DNA of 64,000 nucleotides from Microbacterium sp. SS28 (GTDB lineage Bacteria > Actinomycetota > Actinomycetes > Actinomycetales > Microbacteriaceae), in the NCBI RefSeq assembly GCF_022761035.1, contig NZ_JAKWJP010000005.1, forward strand, positions 186,001-250,000. Reading direction: 5' to 3'. The stretch's first letter is position 1. Each line of letters starts with the position of its first letter. The notes under the pieces were generated by a model. The model saw nothing but the letters and a program-made list of their open reading frames with translations. It ran no database searches and had not been told where the DNA came from. Positions 32,370 to 41,065 of the stretch are shown piece after piece. The position numbers and the translations under genes were made by a program.

Positions 32370-33431
32370 ATGAGTTCCGCCACCTCCGCCTCCGTCCCTG
32401 CCCTCTCCGTCCTCGACCTCGTGCCCGTGCGGGCGGGGCAGACGAGCGCGGAGGCTGTCGCGGCATCCCTCGCCCTCGCGCAGCGCGCCGACGAGCTGGG
32501 CTATCGCCGCTACTGGTTCGCCGAGCACCACAACATGCCGGCCGTCGCGTCGACGACGCCGCCCGTGCTCATCGCCGCGGCCGCGACGCGCACGGCGCGC
32601 ATCCGCGTCGGCTCGGGCGGGGTCATGCTGCCGAACCATTCCCCGCTCGTCGTCGCGGAGCAGTTCGCGGCGCTCGAGGCGATCGCCCCCGGCCGCATCG
32701 ACCTCGGCCTCGGCCGCGCGCCCGGCAGCGACCCCGTCATCACGCAGTTGCTGCGGATGTCGGGCACGACGAGCGACGTCGAGCGCTTCCCGCAGCACGT
32801 GCGCGACATCACGCGGCTCGTCGGCGCGGAGGGCGCCACCGTCGAGTTCTCGTCGGGCGGGACCTACGACGTGCATGCGACGCCCGCCGCGACGAGCGCG
32901 CCCGAGGTGTGGCTGCTCGGGTCGAGCGACTACTCGGCGCAGCTCGCGGCATCCCTCGGCCTTCCCTACGTCTTCGCGAACCACTTCTCGGGCGAGGGCC
33001 TCGAGCGGGCGCTCGACCTCTACCGCGGGCAGTTCGTGCCGAGTGAGGCGCTGCGCGCTCCGCGCACCTTCCTCACGGTGAACGCCATCGCGGCGCCGAC
33101 CGCAGCGGAGGCCGAGGATCGCGCGGTCCCGCAGCTGCGCATGATGGCGCGGCTGCGGCAGAACCGGCCGCTGATCGCGCTCGAGACCGTCGAGCAGGCG
33201 CGGGCCGCGGCATCCGACTTCGACTCCCTCGGCGAGCAGATCATGGCCGGATCGCGCGCCAAGTGGTTCGTCGGCACGGGCGCCTCGGTCCAGGCCGAGA
33301 TCGCCGCCTTCGCCGCCCGCTACGGCGTCGACGAGGTCATGGTCTCGCCCGTCTCGGGGGCCTACGATCACGAGCCGATGGATGCCGCGCCGGGCCGGGC
33401 GCAGACCCTCGAGCTGCTCGCGGCCGCCTAG
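32370..33431 (+). CDS. LLM-class flavin-dependent oxidoreductase (luciferase-like)
   Basis: 353 residues from the ATG at 32370. A bacterial-luciferase-like TIM barrel with the family strings LSVLDLVPVRAG, YWFAEHHNMP, ARIRVGSGGVMLPNH and GRIDLGLGRAPG. It uses reduced FMN, or F420 in some members, to oxidise an unknown substrate. The short subgroup with the EHHNMPAVASTTP pattern is widespread in actinobacteria and uncharacterised. It lies just downstream of the photolyase gene on the same strand. Confidence 0.9.
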   Translation: MSSATSASVPALSVLDLVPVRAGQTSAEAVAASLALAQRADELGYRRYWFAEHHNMPAVASTTPPVLIAAAATRTARIRVGSGGVMLPNHSPLVVAEQFAALEAIAPGRIDLGLGRAPGSDPVITQLLRMSGTTSDVERFPQHVRDITRLVGAEGATVEFSSGGTYDVHATPAATSAPEVWLLGSSDYSAQLAASLGLPYVFANHFSGEGLERALDLYRGQFVPSEALRAPRTFLTVNAIAAPTAAEAEDRAVPQLRMMARLRQNRPLIALETVEQARAAASDFDSLGEQIMAGSRAKWFVGTGASVQAEIAAFAARYGVDEVMVSPVSGAYDHEPMDAAPGRAQTLELLAAA

Positions 33432-33529
33432 CGGGCTCCCGCCCCTGCCACACGCGCCCGTTTCTGCGAGCGGGCTGAGCGTTCTCGAGCCGTTGGCTGG
33501 GACTCCCGTCGCTGTGGTCAGACCAGCCC

Positions 33530-33776
33530 TACCATGGAGACATCCCGCCGCACGGGTCTTCGCACGCAGGGCGCTTCCCCGCCCCGTCTGAAGATCGGGA
33601 ACCGCGCGGCGGCACCATCGCGTCGGGGCTGCAGCGTCCGGGCGGGACGTGGAAGCCCGCGGGCAACCCCTGCATACAGGGATCGGTACCTGACTTGGGG
33701 CAGGGACCGCGCTCGACAGGAGACGCGATGGCAGTCGTCGGACGCCGAGAGCCGGGAGCTCGAGAATCCGAAGGCG
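33530..33776 (+). ncRNA. candidate structured RNA in 345-bp non-coding interval
   Basis: No coding frame fits this interval, but several stems can be drawn by eye on the plus strand: GGTCTTC with GAAGATC enclosing GGGCG/CGCCC, CCGCCGC with GCGGCGG outside them, CGTCC/GGACG, CCCTG/CAGGG (loop CATA) and CCTG/CAGG. A strong terminator follows immediately. Known tmRNA, RNase P and SRP RNA signatures were not recognised. It could be a 6S-like or other small RNA. The 5' end is arbitrary. Confidence 0.45.
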
Positions 33777-33807
33777 GGGCGGAATCGGCATGCCGATTCC
33801 GCCCTTT
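33777..33807 (+). terminator. strong intrinsic-type terminator
   Basis: A perfect 14-bp inverted repeat with no loop bases spare (33777-33790 GGGCGGAATCGGCA with 33791-33804), then TTT. It lies between the candidate RNA and the convergent pheA stop codon and could serve both strands. Confidence 0.8.
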
Positions 33808-33816
33808 CGCCGTGCG

Positions 33817-34776
33817 TCAGGCCCCGGGTTCGCCGCTGATGAGCCCGCGCAGCCAGTCGCGGGCCTCGATGAACACATCGTCGGAGTAGCGCTCGGGGTA
33901 GTGCACGATCGCGCGGTCGGCGCGCGGGTACGACCCGAGGAAGATCACCTTGGGGCTGAAGCGGCGCAGGCCCAGGAGAGCGTCGGCCATGCGCTCGTCC
34001 TCGATGTGCCCGTCGGCGTCGATGACGAAGCGGTAGCGGCCGAGCTCGTCGCCGATCGGGCGCGAAGCCAGGAGCGAGAGGTTGATGCCGCGCGTCGCGA
34101 ACTGCTCGAGCATCTCGAGCAGGGCGCCGGGATGGTCGTCGGGCAGCTCCGCGATGAGCGACGTCTTGTCGGCGCCCGTCGGGGGCGGCGGCGTGACGGG
34201 CCGGCTCACGAGCACGAACCGCGTCACGGCGTTCGCATTGTCGCCGATCTTCGAGGCAAGCAGCTCGAGGTCGTGGTGCTCGAGGATTCCGGGCGGCGCG
34301 ATCGCGGCATCCGCATCGCTCGTTCCGTCGATGAGCCCCATCGCGCTCGCAACATTGCTCGCCGCCGGGATGTGCGCGTGCGCCGGCAGCTCACGCGTGA
34401 GCCACTGAAGGCATTGCGCGTAGGCGACGGGATGCCCCGCCACGAGCGAGACGTCCTCGAGGCGCGTCCCGGGGCGGGCCACGAGCACGAAGTCGACGGG
34501 GACGAGGTACTCCCCCACAATCCGCAGGCCCGGCATCGTCGCGAGCGCATCCTGCGCCGTCGAGACGCCGCCGTCGACGGAGTTCTCGATCGCGATCATC
34601 GCGGCATCCGAGCGGCCCGCGACGACATCCGCGAGCGCTTCGCCCACGTTGCGGACGGAATGCCACACCTGACCACGCGCTTCGGGCACCTGCGCGAGGG
34701 CGGCTTCCGTGAATGTTCCGGCGGGTCCGAGGTAGCTGTAGGTGCGGCGGGGGGCGTCCTCGGGCTCGGAAGTCAC
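33817..34776 (-). CDS. pheA: prephenate dehydratase
   Basis: 319 residues from the GTG at 34776; the frame runs further upstream but without homology-like sequence. The PDT domain (about 12-195) has YLGPAGTFTEAAL, IAIENSVDGGVSTAQDAL and the catalytic-type Thr region NAVTRFVLVSR. A C-terminal ACT domain (about 215-300) with SLIAELPDDHPGALLEMLEQFATRGINLSL gives phenylalanine feedback control. It makes phenylpyruvate from prephenate. It is not fused to chorismate mutase, as usual in actinobacteria. Confidence 0.95.
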   Translation of the reverse strand: MTSEPEDAPRRTYSYLGPAGTFTEAALAQVPEARGQVWHSVRNVGEALADVVAGRSDAAMIAIENSVDGGVSTAQDALATMPGLRIVGEYLVPVDFVLVARPGTRLEDVSLVAGHPVAYAQCLQWLTRELPAHAHIPAASNVASAMGLIDGTSDADAAIAPPGILEHHDLELLASKIGDNANAVTRFVLVSRPVTPPPPTGADKTSLIAELPDDHPGALLEMLEQFATRGINLSLLASRPIGDELGRYRFVIDADGHIEDERMADALLGLRRFSPKVIFLGSYPRADRAIVHYPERYSDDVFIEARDWLRGLISGEPGA

Positions 34777-34865
34777 GCGTTTCAGCCTAGCCGCGGGCCC
34801 TCGCGCATGGCCCCGCGTTTCGACTCGGTCGCGACATCGACCCTCGGAGCGGGCAGACTGGGACG

Positions 34866-36509
34866 ATGAGCCGAGCAGGACAGCCCGCCGAAGCATCCGA
34901 CCTCATCGACATCGACGAACTGATCGCCGCCTATTACGACCGCAGACCGGATGCCTCCATCCCCGAGCAGCGCGTCGCGTTCGGCACGAGCGGCCATCGC
35001 GGATCGTCGCTCTCCACGAGCTTCAACGAGGATCACATCCTCGCCACGACGCAGGCGATCGTGGACTACCGCAACGCGCAGGGCATCGCAGGACCCCTGT
35101 TCCTGGGCCGCGACACGCACGGGCTCTCGCTGCCCGCCGAGCGCAGCGCGATCGAGGTGCTCGTCGCGAACGGCGTGGACGTGCGCGTCGACGCCCGCGA
35201 CTCGTGGGTGCCGACGCCCGCGCTGAGCCACGCGATCCTCGCGTACAACCGTGGCCGCGCCGCCTCCGACCCCGGCCGGGCCGACGGCATCGTCGTGACG
35301 CCCTCGCACAACCCGCCGCGCGACGGCGGCTTCAAGTACAACCCGCCGAACGGCGGACCCGCCGACACCGACGCGACCGGCTGGATCGCCGACCGCGCCA
35401 ACGCGATCATCGCGGCGGGCCTGGGCGAGGTGCAGCGCACGCGCTACGCCGACCTCGACGCCGAGACGCTCGGACAGTACGACTTCCGCGACGCCTACGT
35501 GCGCGACCTCGCCGACATCATCGACGTCGACGCGATCCGCAAGGCGGGCGTGCGCATCGGCGCCGACCCGCTGGGCGGCGCATCGGTCGAGTACTGGGCG
35601 CTCATCGCCGAGGTGTACGGGCTCGACCTCACGGTCGTCAACCCCGACGTCGACCCGACCTGGAAGTTCATGACGCTCGACTGGGACGAGAAGATCCGCA
35701 TGGATCCGTCGTCGCCGTCGGCCATGGCCGCGCTCGTCGCGCGCCGCCACGAGTACGACCTGCTGACGGGCAACGACGCCGACGCCGACCGGCACGGCAT
35801 CGTGACCCCCGACGCGGGGCTCATGAACCCGAACCACTTCCTCGCCGTCGCAATCGACTACCTCTACGCGCACCGCCCGAACTGGCCCGCGGATGCCGCG
35901 ATCGGCAAGACGCTCGTCTCGTCGATGATCATCGATCGCGTCGCCGCATCGCTCGGGCGGGAGCTGCTCGAGGTGCCCGTCGGGTTCAAGTGGTTCGTCC
36001 CCGGTCTGCTCGACGGCTCGGTCGCCTTCGGCGGCGAGGAGTCGGCGGGAGCCTCGTTCCTCCGCAAGGACGGCACCGTCTGGACGACCGACAAGGACGG
36101 CATCCTGCTGTGCCTGCTCGCGTCCGAGATCCTCGCCGTGACGGGCAAGACGCCGTCGCAGCGCTACGCGGAGCTCGAAGCCGAGTTCGGGGCCTCCGCC
36201 TACCAGCGCGTCGACGCCCCGGCGTCGCCGGCGCAGAAGGCGGCGCTGTCGAAGCTCGCTCCCGAGGCGGTCACGGCGACCGAGCTCGCGGGCGAGCCGA
36301 TCACGGCGAAGCTCTCGCACGCGCCGGGCAACGGCGCCGCGATCGGCGGCCTCAAGGTGCAGACCGAGCACGCCTGGTTCGCCGCCCGCCCTTCCGGCAC
36401 CGAGGACGTCTACAAGCTCTACGCCGAGTCGCTGCGCGGCCCCGAGCACCTCGCCGAGGTGCAGGAGGAGGCTCGCGCCGTCGTGACGGAGGCGCTCGGC
36501 GGGGCCTGA
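34866..36509 (+). CDS. pgm: phosphoglucomutase (alpha-D-glucose phosphate-specific)
   Basis: 547 residues. Four alpha-D-phosphohexomutase domains. The phosphoserine is in [15 protein letters not shown], preceded by the substrate loop FGTSGHRGS near the N-terminus. The metal-binding loop is DADADRHG, the sugar-binding loop is GGEESAG, and the phosphate loop is [10 protein letters not shown]. It interconverts glucose-1-phosphate and glucose-6-phosphate. Full length and complete; divergent from pheA with a gap of 89 bp. Confidence 0.96.
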   Translation: MSRAGQPAEASDLIDIDELIAAYYDRRPDASIPEQRVAFGTSGHRGSSLSTSFNEDHILATTQAIVDYRNAQGIAGPLFLGRDTHGLSLPAERSAIEVLVANGVDVRVDARDSWVPTPALSHAILAYNRGRAASDPGRADGIVVTPSHNPPRDGGFKYNPPNGGPADTDATGWIADRANAIIAAGLGEVQRTRYADLDAETLGQYDFRDAYVRDLADIIDVDAIRKAGVRIGADPLGGASVEYWALIAEVYGLDLTVVNPDVDPTWKFMTLDWDEKIRMDPSSPSAMAALVARRHEYDLLTGNDADADRHGIVTPDAGLMNPNHFLAVAIDYLYAHRPNWPADAAIGKTLVSSMIIDRVAASLGRELLEVPVGFKWFVPGLLDGSVAFGGEESAGASFLRKDGTVWTTDKDGILLCLLASEILAVTGKTPSQRYAELEAEFGASAYQRVDAPASPAQKAALSKLAPEAVTATELAGEPITAKLSHAPGNGAAIGGLKVQTEHAWFAARPSGTEDVYKLYAESLRGPEHLAEVQEEARAVVTEALGGA

Positions 36510-36526
36510 CGCGCGGCCGAGCGCAC

Positions 36527-36604
36527 CGCAACGTCGCAGATCTGCACACCGTCACACGCGGGCAGCAGCATCCGTCCGACAATGCGGTTATCTGCGACAT
36601 TGCG
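36527..36604. repeat. intergenic inverted-repeat unit 1
   Basis: Arms CGCAACGTCGCAGAT (36527-36541) and its near-complement (36590-36604) with one mismatch. The loop carries AGCAGCATCCGTCCGAC. It is downstream of pgm and nearly identical to unit 2. Confidence 0.75.
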
Positions 36605-36654
36605 GCGATGAGACGAACGCCGAGCCCGACACGCCACACCAGCCCGGGGCGCAC

Positions 36655-36731
36655 CGCAACGTCGCAGATCTGCACACCGTCGCACGCGAGGAGCAGCATC
36701 CGTCCGACAATGCGGCTATCTGCGACATTGA
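36655..36731. repeat. intergenic inverted-repeat unit 2
   Basis: A second copy of the unit, with arms 36655-36669 and 36718-36731, same orientation, 128 bp from unit 1. A third truncated copy of the loop sequence occurs at about 36750-36778. The two full units differ at only a few positions. Confidence 0.75.
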
Positions 36732-36784
36732 GGTGATGGGCAGTACGGGGAGCAGCATCCGTCCGACGCTGCAGTCTTGTGTGA

Positions 36785-37906
36785 TCAGAGAGCGCGGGCG
36801 AGCGCCGCGCCGGCGGCGCGCAGCCACCGGCCGGGGTCGGCGAGAGCCGCCGCCGAGGACCCTGCCAGCTCGGTGAGCGATGCGGACGCGGCGAAGGCCG
36901 AGGTGTCGGCATCCGGAGCGATGCGTCCCGCGGCGAGCGCGACCGGCACGTGCGCCGACGCGGCGAGCGCCGCGACGTGCGCGGGCGCCTTGCCGGCGGC
37001 CGACTGGCCGTCGAACGCGCCTTCGCCCGTGATGACGACGGATGCTTCGGCCAGCGCTGCGGGAAGCCCCACGAGCGACGACACCTCGACGGCGCCGGGT
37101 ACGAGCGACGCTCCCCACGCGAGCAGAGCGAACCCGGATCCTCCCGCGGCGCCTGCGCCGGGCGTCCGCGATTCGGCCGGCAGGAGGCCCGCGAGACGAC
37201 CGAGGCCCGTGTCGGCGGCGATGACGCCGCGTGCGCCGAAGCCCTTCTGCGGCCCGAAGACGGCTGCCGCGCCCGTGGGGCCGAGCAGGGGGTTCGTGAC
37301 GTCGGTCAGGACGATGACGCCGCCGGGAGGGAGTGGCCGGAGGCCCCCGAGGTTCGCGTGGACGACGGATCCGAGGCCGTGCGCACCGCGCGGGATCGGC
37401 TGCGCGAGGCAGTCCGTGAACTCCGCGCCGAGCGCCGTGAGCAGTCCCGTTCCGCCGTCGGTCGAGGCGCTCGATCCGATGCCGAGCACGAGCCGCGAGA
37501 CGCCGTGGTCGAGCGCAGCCGCGATGGCCTGCCCGAAGCCCGTCGTGTCGGCGTCCCACGGCAGCCGGCGATCGCCGAGCAGCTCGATGCCGGAGGTCGA
37601 GGCGAGCTCGACGACGCCCGTCCCCGCGGGGGCGTCGGGCGTCGCGGGCAGCAGCAGCCACGCGGCATCCGTCGCCTGTCCATCGGGTCCCGTGACCGTG
37701 ACCGGCATGCGCCGCGCTCCGGGGACGGCTGCCTCGAAAGCGTCGAGCGTGCCTTCACCGCCATCGGCGACGGGGCGCAGCACGACGCGGTCGTCGCCGC
37801 GCACCGACGACCAGCCTTCGGCGAGGGCGGATGCCGCGGCTGCGGCGCCGATCGAGCCCTTGAAGCTGTCGGGGGCGAACACCACGGGCGGGCGAGAGCC
37901 TGCCAC
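36785..37906 (-). CDS. glycerate kinase (GlxK/GarK family)
   Basis: 373 residues. Family strings: FAPDSFKGSIGAAAAASALAEGW at the start, RPVADGGEGTLDAF, the glycine loop GIGSSASTDGGTGLLTALGA and DVTNPLLGPTGAAAVFGPQKG. It phosphorylates D-glycerate, which can come from aldarate breakdown through tartronate semialdehyde. Its position next to uronate and sugar-oxidation genes fits, although the pathway encoded further right uses a different route. It lies three bases after the LacI gene, so it is probably in that operon. Confidence 0.92.
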   Translation of the reverse strand: MAGSRPPVVFAPDSFKGSIGAAAAASALAEGWSSVRGDDRVVLRPVADGGEGTLDAFEAAVPGARRMPVTVTGPDGQATDAAWLLLPATPDAPAGTGVVELASTSGIELLGDRRLPWDADTTGFGQAIAAALDHGVSRLVLGIGSSASTDGGTGLLTALGAEFTDCLAQPIPRGAHGLGSVVHANLGGLRPLPPGGVIVLTDVTNPLLGPTGAAAVFGPQKGFGARGVIAADTGLGRLAGLLPAESRTPGAGAAGGSGFALLAWGASLVPGAVEVSSLVGLPAALAEASVVITGEGAFDGQSAAGKAPAHVAALAASAHVPVALAAGRIAPDADTSAFAASASLTELAGSSAAALADPGRWLRAAGAALARAL

Positions 37907-37909
37907 GTG

Positions 37910-38959
37910 TCAGCGCCCGGGGGTGCTGGCGCGCAGGAGCACCTCGAGGCGGATGCTGCCGGGCTCCTGCTGCCATGCGTCGTCGACGGCGGCCCGCAGC
38001 GTCTCGTAGCCGACGTCCTCGAGCGGGACGCGGACGGTCGTGAGCGCGGGGGTCACGTCGCGTCCCGTGGGGATGTCGTCGAAGCCCGCGAGCGCGATGT
38101 CGGCGCCGATCTCGCGGCCCGCTTCGCGGACGGCGGACAGCGCGCCGATCGCGACGACGTCGCTGATCGCGAAGACGACGGTGCCGGGCTCGATGCCCTC
38201 GGCGAGCGCCTCGCGCATGATGCGCTCCCCCGCGTCGCGCGTGAACGCTCCGCGATGGATGCGGTCGACTGTGCCTTCACCTGCGGCGAAGCCCTCGGTG
38301 AAGCCCGCGATGCGGTCGTCCGAGGTGCGCACGCCCTCCTGCGCCCCGAGGATGACGGCGTTCCGGTAGCCGCGCGCCGCGAGCGCCGCACCGAGCTCGC
38401 GAGCGCCGCCGTGGTTGTCGATGAGCACCGTGCGGACCTCGCCCGCGCCCGGTCCGAGCGCGACGACGCGCCCGCCGGCCGCGGTGAGGGCGTCGAGCTC
38501 CTGCTGCAGCTCGGGGGCGGACGTCTCGGTGCTGCGGGATGCCGCGAGGATGAGGCCACGCGGACGCTGACCGCGCAGCGCCCGCACGAGACGCGTCTCG
38601 CGCGCAGCGTCCCGCTCGGTGATCGCGATCGTGACGACCAGCCCCGCCTCGTCGGCACCGCGCGCGACACCCGAGGCCAGCTGGCCGAAGTAGGGGTCGG
38701 CGATGTCGGCGACGAGCAGCGCGATGATCGCGGAGGTGCCCTTCGCGGTCGCCTGCGCCGAGAGGTTGGCGCTGTAGCCGAGCTCGGCGGCCGCCGCCTC
38801 GACGCGCTCGCGGTACGACTCGGCGACCTTGCGCGCCGAGCCGTTGAGCACGCGCGACGCCGTCGCGAGCGAGACTCCCGCCGCTGCCGCGACGTCGTGC
38901 AGCGTCGGCGCGGAGGTGCGGACCCTCGCGCTCGTCGGCTCGACGGTGGTGTCGGTCAT
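37910..38959 (-). CDS. LacI-family transcriptional regulator
   Basis: 349 residues. HTH at about 18-42 (TLHDVAAAAGVSLATASRVLNG) with hinge helix LSAQATAKG, then a periplasmic-binding-protein-like sensor domain. It starts with an ATG overlapping the upstream isomerase stop (TGATG), so it is co-transcribed with the isomerase, DUF993 and oxidoreductase genes and is probably their regulator. The operator-like palindrome at 42327-42344 stands before the operon. Confidence 0.92.
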   Translation of the reverse strand: MTDTTVEPTSARVRTSAPTLHDVAAAAGVSLATASRVLNGSARKVAESYRERVEAAAAELGYSANLSAQATAKGTSAIIALLVADIADPYFGQLASGVARGADEAGLVVTIAITERDAARETRLVRALRGQRPRGLILAASRSTETSAPELQQELDALTAAGGRVVALGPGAGEVRTVLIDNHGGARELGAALAARGYRNAVILGAQEGVRTSDDRIAGFTEGFAAGEGTVDRIHRGAFTRDAGERIMREALAEGIEPGTVVFAISDVVAIGALSAVREAGREIGADIALAGFDDIPTGRDVTPALTTVRVPLEDVGYETLRAAVDDAWQQEPGSIRLEVLLRASTPGR

Positions 38960-39843
38960 CAGGCAGAGTCTACGGTCGCACCCAGCGACGGCGACACGGC
39001 CGCGCCGAAGCCCTCCGCCGTGCGACGCACGACCTCGTCGGGCGCGGTCGCCCAGATGTCCTCGTTGAAGATCTCGACCTCGATGTCGCCCGCGTAGCCG
39101 GCCTCGACGACGGCGCTCGTGAGTGACGCGAAGTCGATGACGCCGTCGCCCGGATAGTGGCGCGAGAGCAGCACGTCGGCCGCGAGCGGAGTCTTCCAGT
39201 CGCACACCTGGTAGGTCGCGATGCGACCATCGCGGCCCGCGCGCGCGATCTGCTCGAGAACCTGCGGATCCCACCAGATGTGGAAGGTGTCGACGGTCAC
39301 CCCGACGACCGAAGGGTCGAAGTCCGCCGCGAGATCCAGCGCCTGCCCGAGCGTCGAGACGACGGCCCGGTCGGACGCGTACATGGGATGCAGCGGCTCG
39401 ATCGCGAGCGTCACACCGGCGGCAGCGGCATCCGGAGCCAGCTCTTCCAGGGCGTCGCGGACGCGCGAGCGCGCGCCGATCAGGTCGCGGGAGCCCTCGG
39501 GCAGACCGCCCGCGACGAGCACGAGGATCGCGGTCGACCCGTCGGCGCCCGCCGCGGCGAGCGTCGCGGTCTCTTCGATCGCGCGCCGGTTGTCGTCGAT
39601 CGCGGCGCGGCGGCCGGGGCCCTCGGGGATCGTGAAGAAGCCGCCGCGGCAGTGCGTCGTGAAGCGCAGGCCCGAGCCTTCGAGCATCTTGGCGGCGGTC
39701 GAGAGGCCCACCTCGTTGACCGGCTCGCGCCACAGGCCGATCGCCTGCACGCCGCCGTCGGCGGTCGCGCGCAGGGCCTCGGCGAGGTTCGCGCGCTTGA
39801 GCGTCGCCTGGTTGATGGAGAGGCGAGGGTCGACGGCGGTCAT
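38959..39843 (-). CDS. sugar phosphate isomerase/epimerase (xylose-isomerase-like TIM barrel)
   Basis: 294 residues, AP-endonuclease-2/IolE-like barrel. Metal-ligand-type residues appear in LAIEPLHPMYAS, GVTVDTFHIWWDP, YQVCDWKTPL and DIEVEIFNEDIW, the usual Glu-Asp/His-Glu pattern on successive strands. It likely acts as an epimerase, isomerase or 3-keto-sugar lyase on the product of the partner oxidoreductase. It overlaps DUF993 upstream (ATGA) and LacI downstream (TGATG). Confidence 0.88.
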   Translation of the reverse strand: MTAVDPRLSINQATLKRANLAEALRATADGGVQAIGLWREPVNEVGLSTAAKMLEGSGLRFTTHCRGGFFTIPEGPGRRAAIDDNRRAIEETATLAAAGADGSTAILVLVAGGLPEGSRDLIGARSRVRDALEELAPDAAAAGVTLAIEPLHPMYASDRAVVSTLGQALDLAADFDPSVVGVTVDTFHIWWDPQVLEQIARAGRDGRIATYQVCDWKTPLAADVLLSRHYPGDGVIDFASLTSAVVEAGYAGDIEVEIFNEDIWATAPDEVVRRTAEGFGAAVSPSLGATVDSA

Positions 39844-41060
39844 GCGTCGAGGCCGTTCAGGCGCAGCAGGCCGTGCCAGCGGTCGGCGGCGAGCTCGGGG
39901 CGCTCGAGCGCGCCCGAGGCGTTCGCGAGCTCGACGATGCGCGACAGGTGCGGAAGGCTGCGCGCGGAGTGCAGGCCTCCCACCATCTGGAACGCCGTCT
40001 GGTGACCGTTGAGCCATGACAGGAAGGCGACGCCGGTCTTGTAGTAGAACGTCGGCGCGGCGAAGACCTGCCGGCTGAGCTCCTCGGTGGGTCCGAGGAT
40101 CGACAGGTATGCGGCGGGGTCGCCGGCGTCGAGAGCCTGGATCGCAGCGGACGCGACCGGGGTGATCGCGGCGAACGCGCCGAGCAGGGCGTCGGAGTGC
40201 CGGCGATCGGATGCCGCGTCCCGCGCCGGCTGGGCGGCGTCCGGCACGTCAGCCCCGCCGATCAGGCCGACGTAGTTGAAGTCGTCGCCCGTGAACATGC
40301 GCACGCCCTCGGGAAGGCGCTCGCGCACCGAGACCTCGGCCGCGGCATCCAGGAGGCTCATCTTGACGCCCGCGACCTTGCCAGGGTTCTCGGCGATGAC
40401 GCGGAGGAGCACGTCCGCCGCCTCGGTCTGGTCTTCGGAGCCGAAGTATCCGGCGAGGGCGGGGTCGAACGCCGTGCCGAGCCAGTGCAGCACGACGGGT
40501 GTCGTCGCGGACTGGAGCACGGCGCCGTACACGCGCAGGTAGTCTGCGCGCGTCGAGGCGGCGCGCGCGAGGTGGCGCGAGGCCATCAGCACGGGGCCTG
40601 CGCCCTGCTCCTCGGTGAAGTGCAGCTGCTCCTTGTAGGCGTCGATGATCTCGCCGAGCGAGATCAACTCCGCCTCGACGTGATCGGTGTTGACGCCGAC
40701 GACGACCGAGCCGCCCTCTTCACGCGCGACCTGCGCCGACCGGGAGATGAGCTCGCGGGTGGCCGCGGCATCCAGTCCCATGTTTCGCTGGGCCGTGTCC
40801 ATCGCGTCCGCGACGCCGAGTCCCCACGAGTACACGTGGCGGCGGAAGTCGAGCGTCGCGTCCCAGTCGACCTGCGCGGGCTGCCCCGGCGTGTTGTCGG
40901 CGGAGGTCACGGGCACGACGTGCGCGGCCGCGTACGCGACGCGGCTGCGCAGCGGCGTCGTCGGCCTCGTGTAGGCGGGCGCCTCCGCGAGCGGAGCGCT
41001 CGTGAGGGTGCCGTCCGCGCCGAGGAGCGTGAAGGTGGTGGTGGCGGTCGTCGTCGGCAT
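39840..41060 (-). CDS. DUF993 (dihydrodipicolinate-synthase-like) protein
   Basis: 406 residues. Recognised as DUF993 by VVPVTSADN, DWDATLDFRRHVYSWGLGVADAMDTAQRNMG and the MFTGDDFNYVGLIGGAD segment. The fold is a class I aldolase-type barrel; the KVAGVKMSLLDAA strand may supply the Schiff-base lysine. The reaction is not established. Its fixed partners here (oxidoreductase, TIM-barrel isomerase, LacI) suggest an aldolase or hydratase step in a keto-sugar pathway. It starts five bases after the oxidoreductase stop. Confidence 0.85.
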   Translation of the reverse strand: MPTTTATTTFTLLGADGTLTSAPLAEAPAYTRPTTPLRSRVAYAAAHVVPVTSADNTPGQPAQVDWDATLDFRRHVYSWGLGVADAMDTAQRNMGLDAAATRELISRSAQVAREEGGSVVVGVNTDHVEAELISLGEIIDAYKEQLHFTEEQGAGPVLMASRHLARAASTRADYLRVYGAVLQSATTPVVLHWLGTAFDPALAGYFGSEDQTEAADVLLRVIAENPGKVAGVKMSLLDAAAEVSVRERLPEGVRMFTGDDFNYVGLIGGADVPDAAQPARDAASDRRHSDALLGAFAAITPVASAAIQALDAGDPAAYLSILGPTEELSRQVFAAPTFYYKTGVAFLSWLNGHQTAFQMVGGLHSARSLPHLSRIVELANASGALERPELAADRWHGLLRLNGLDA

Positions 41061-41065
41061 CGAGG

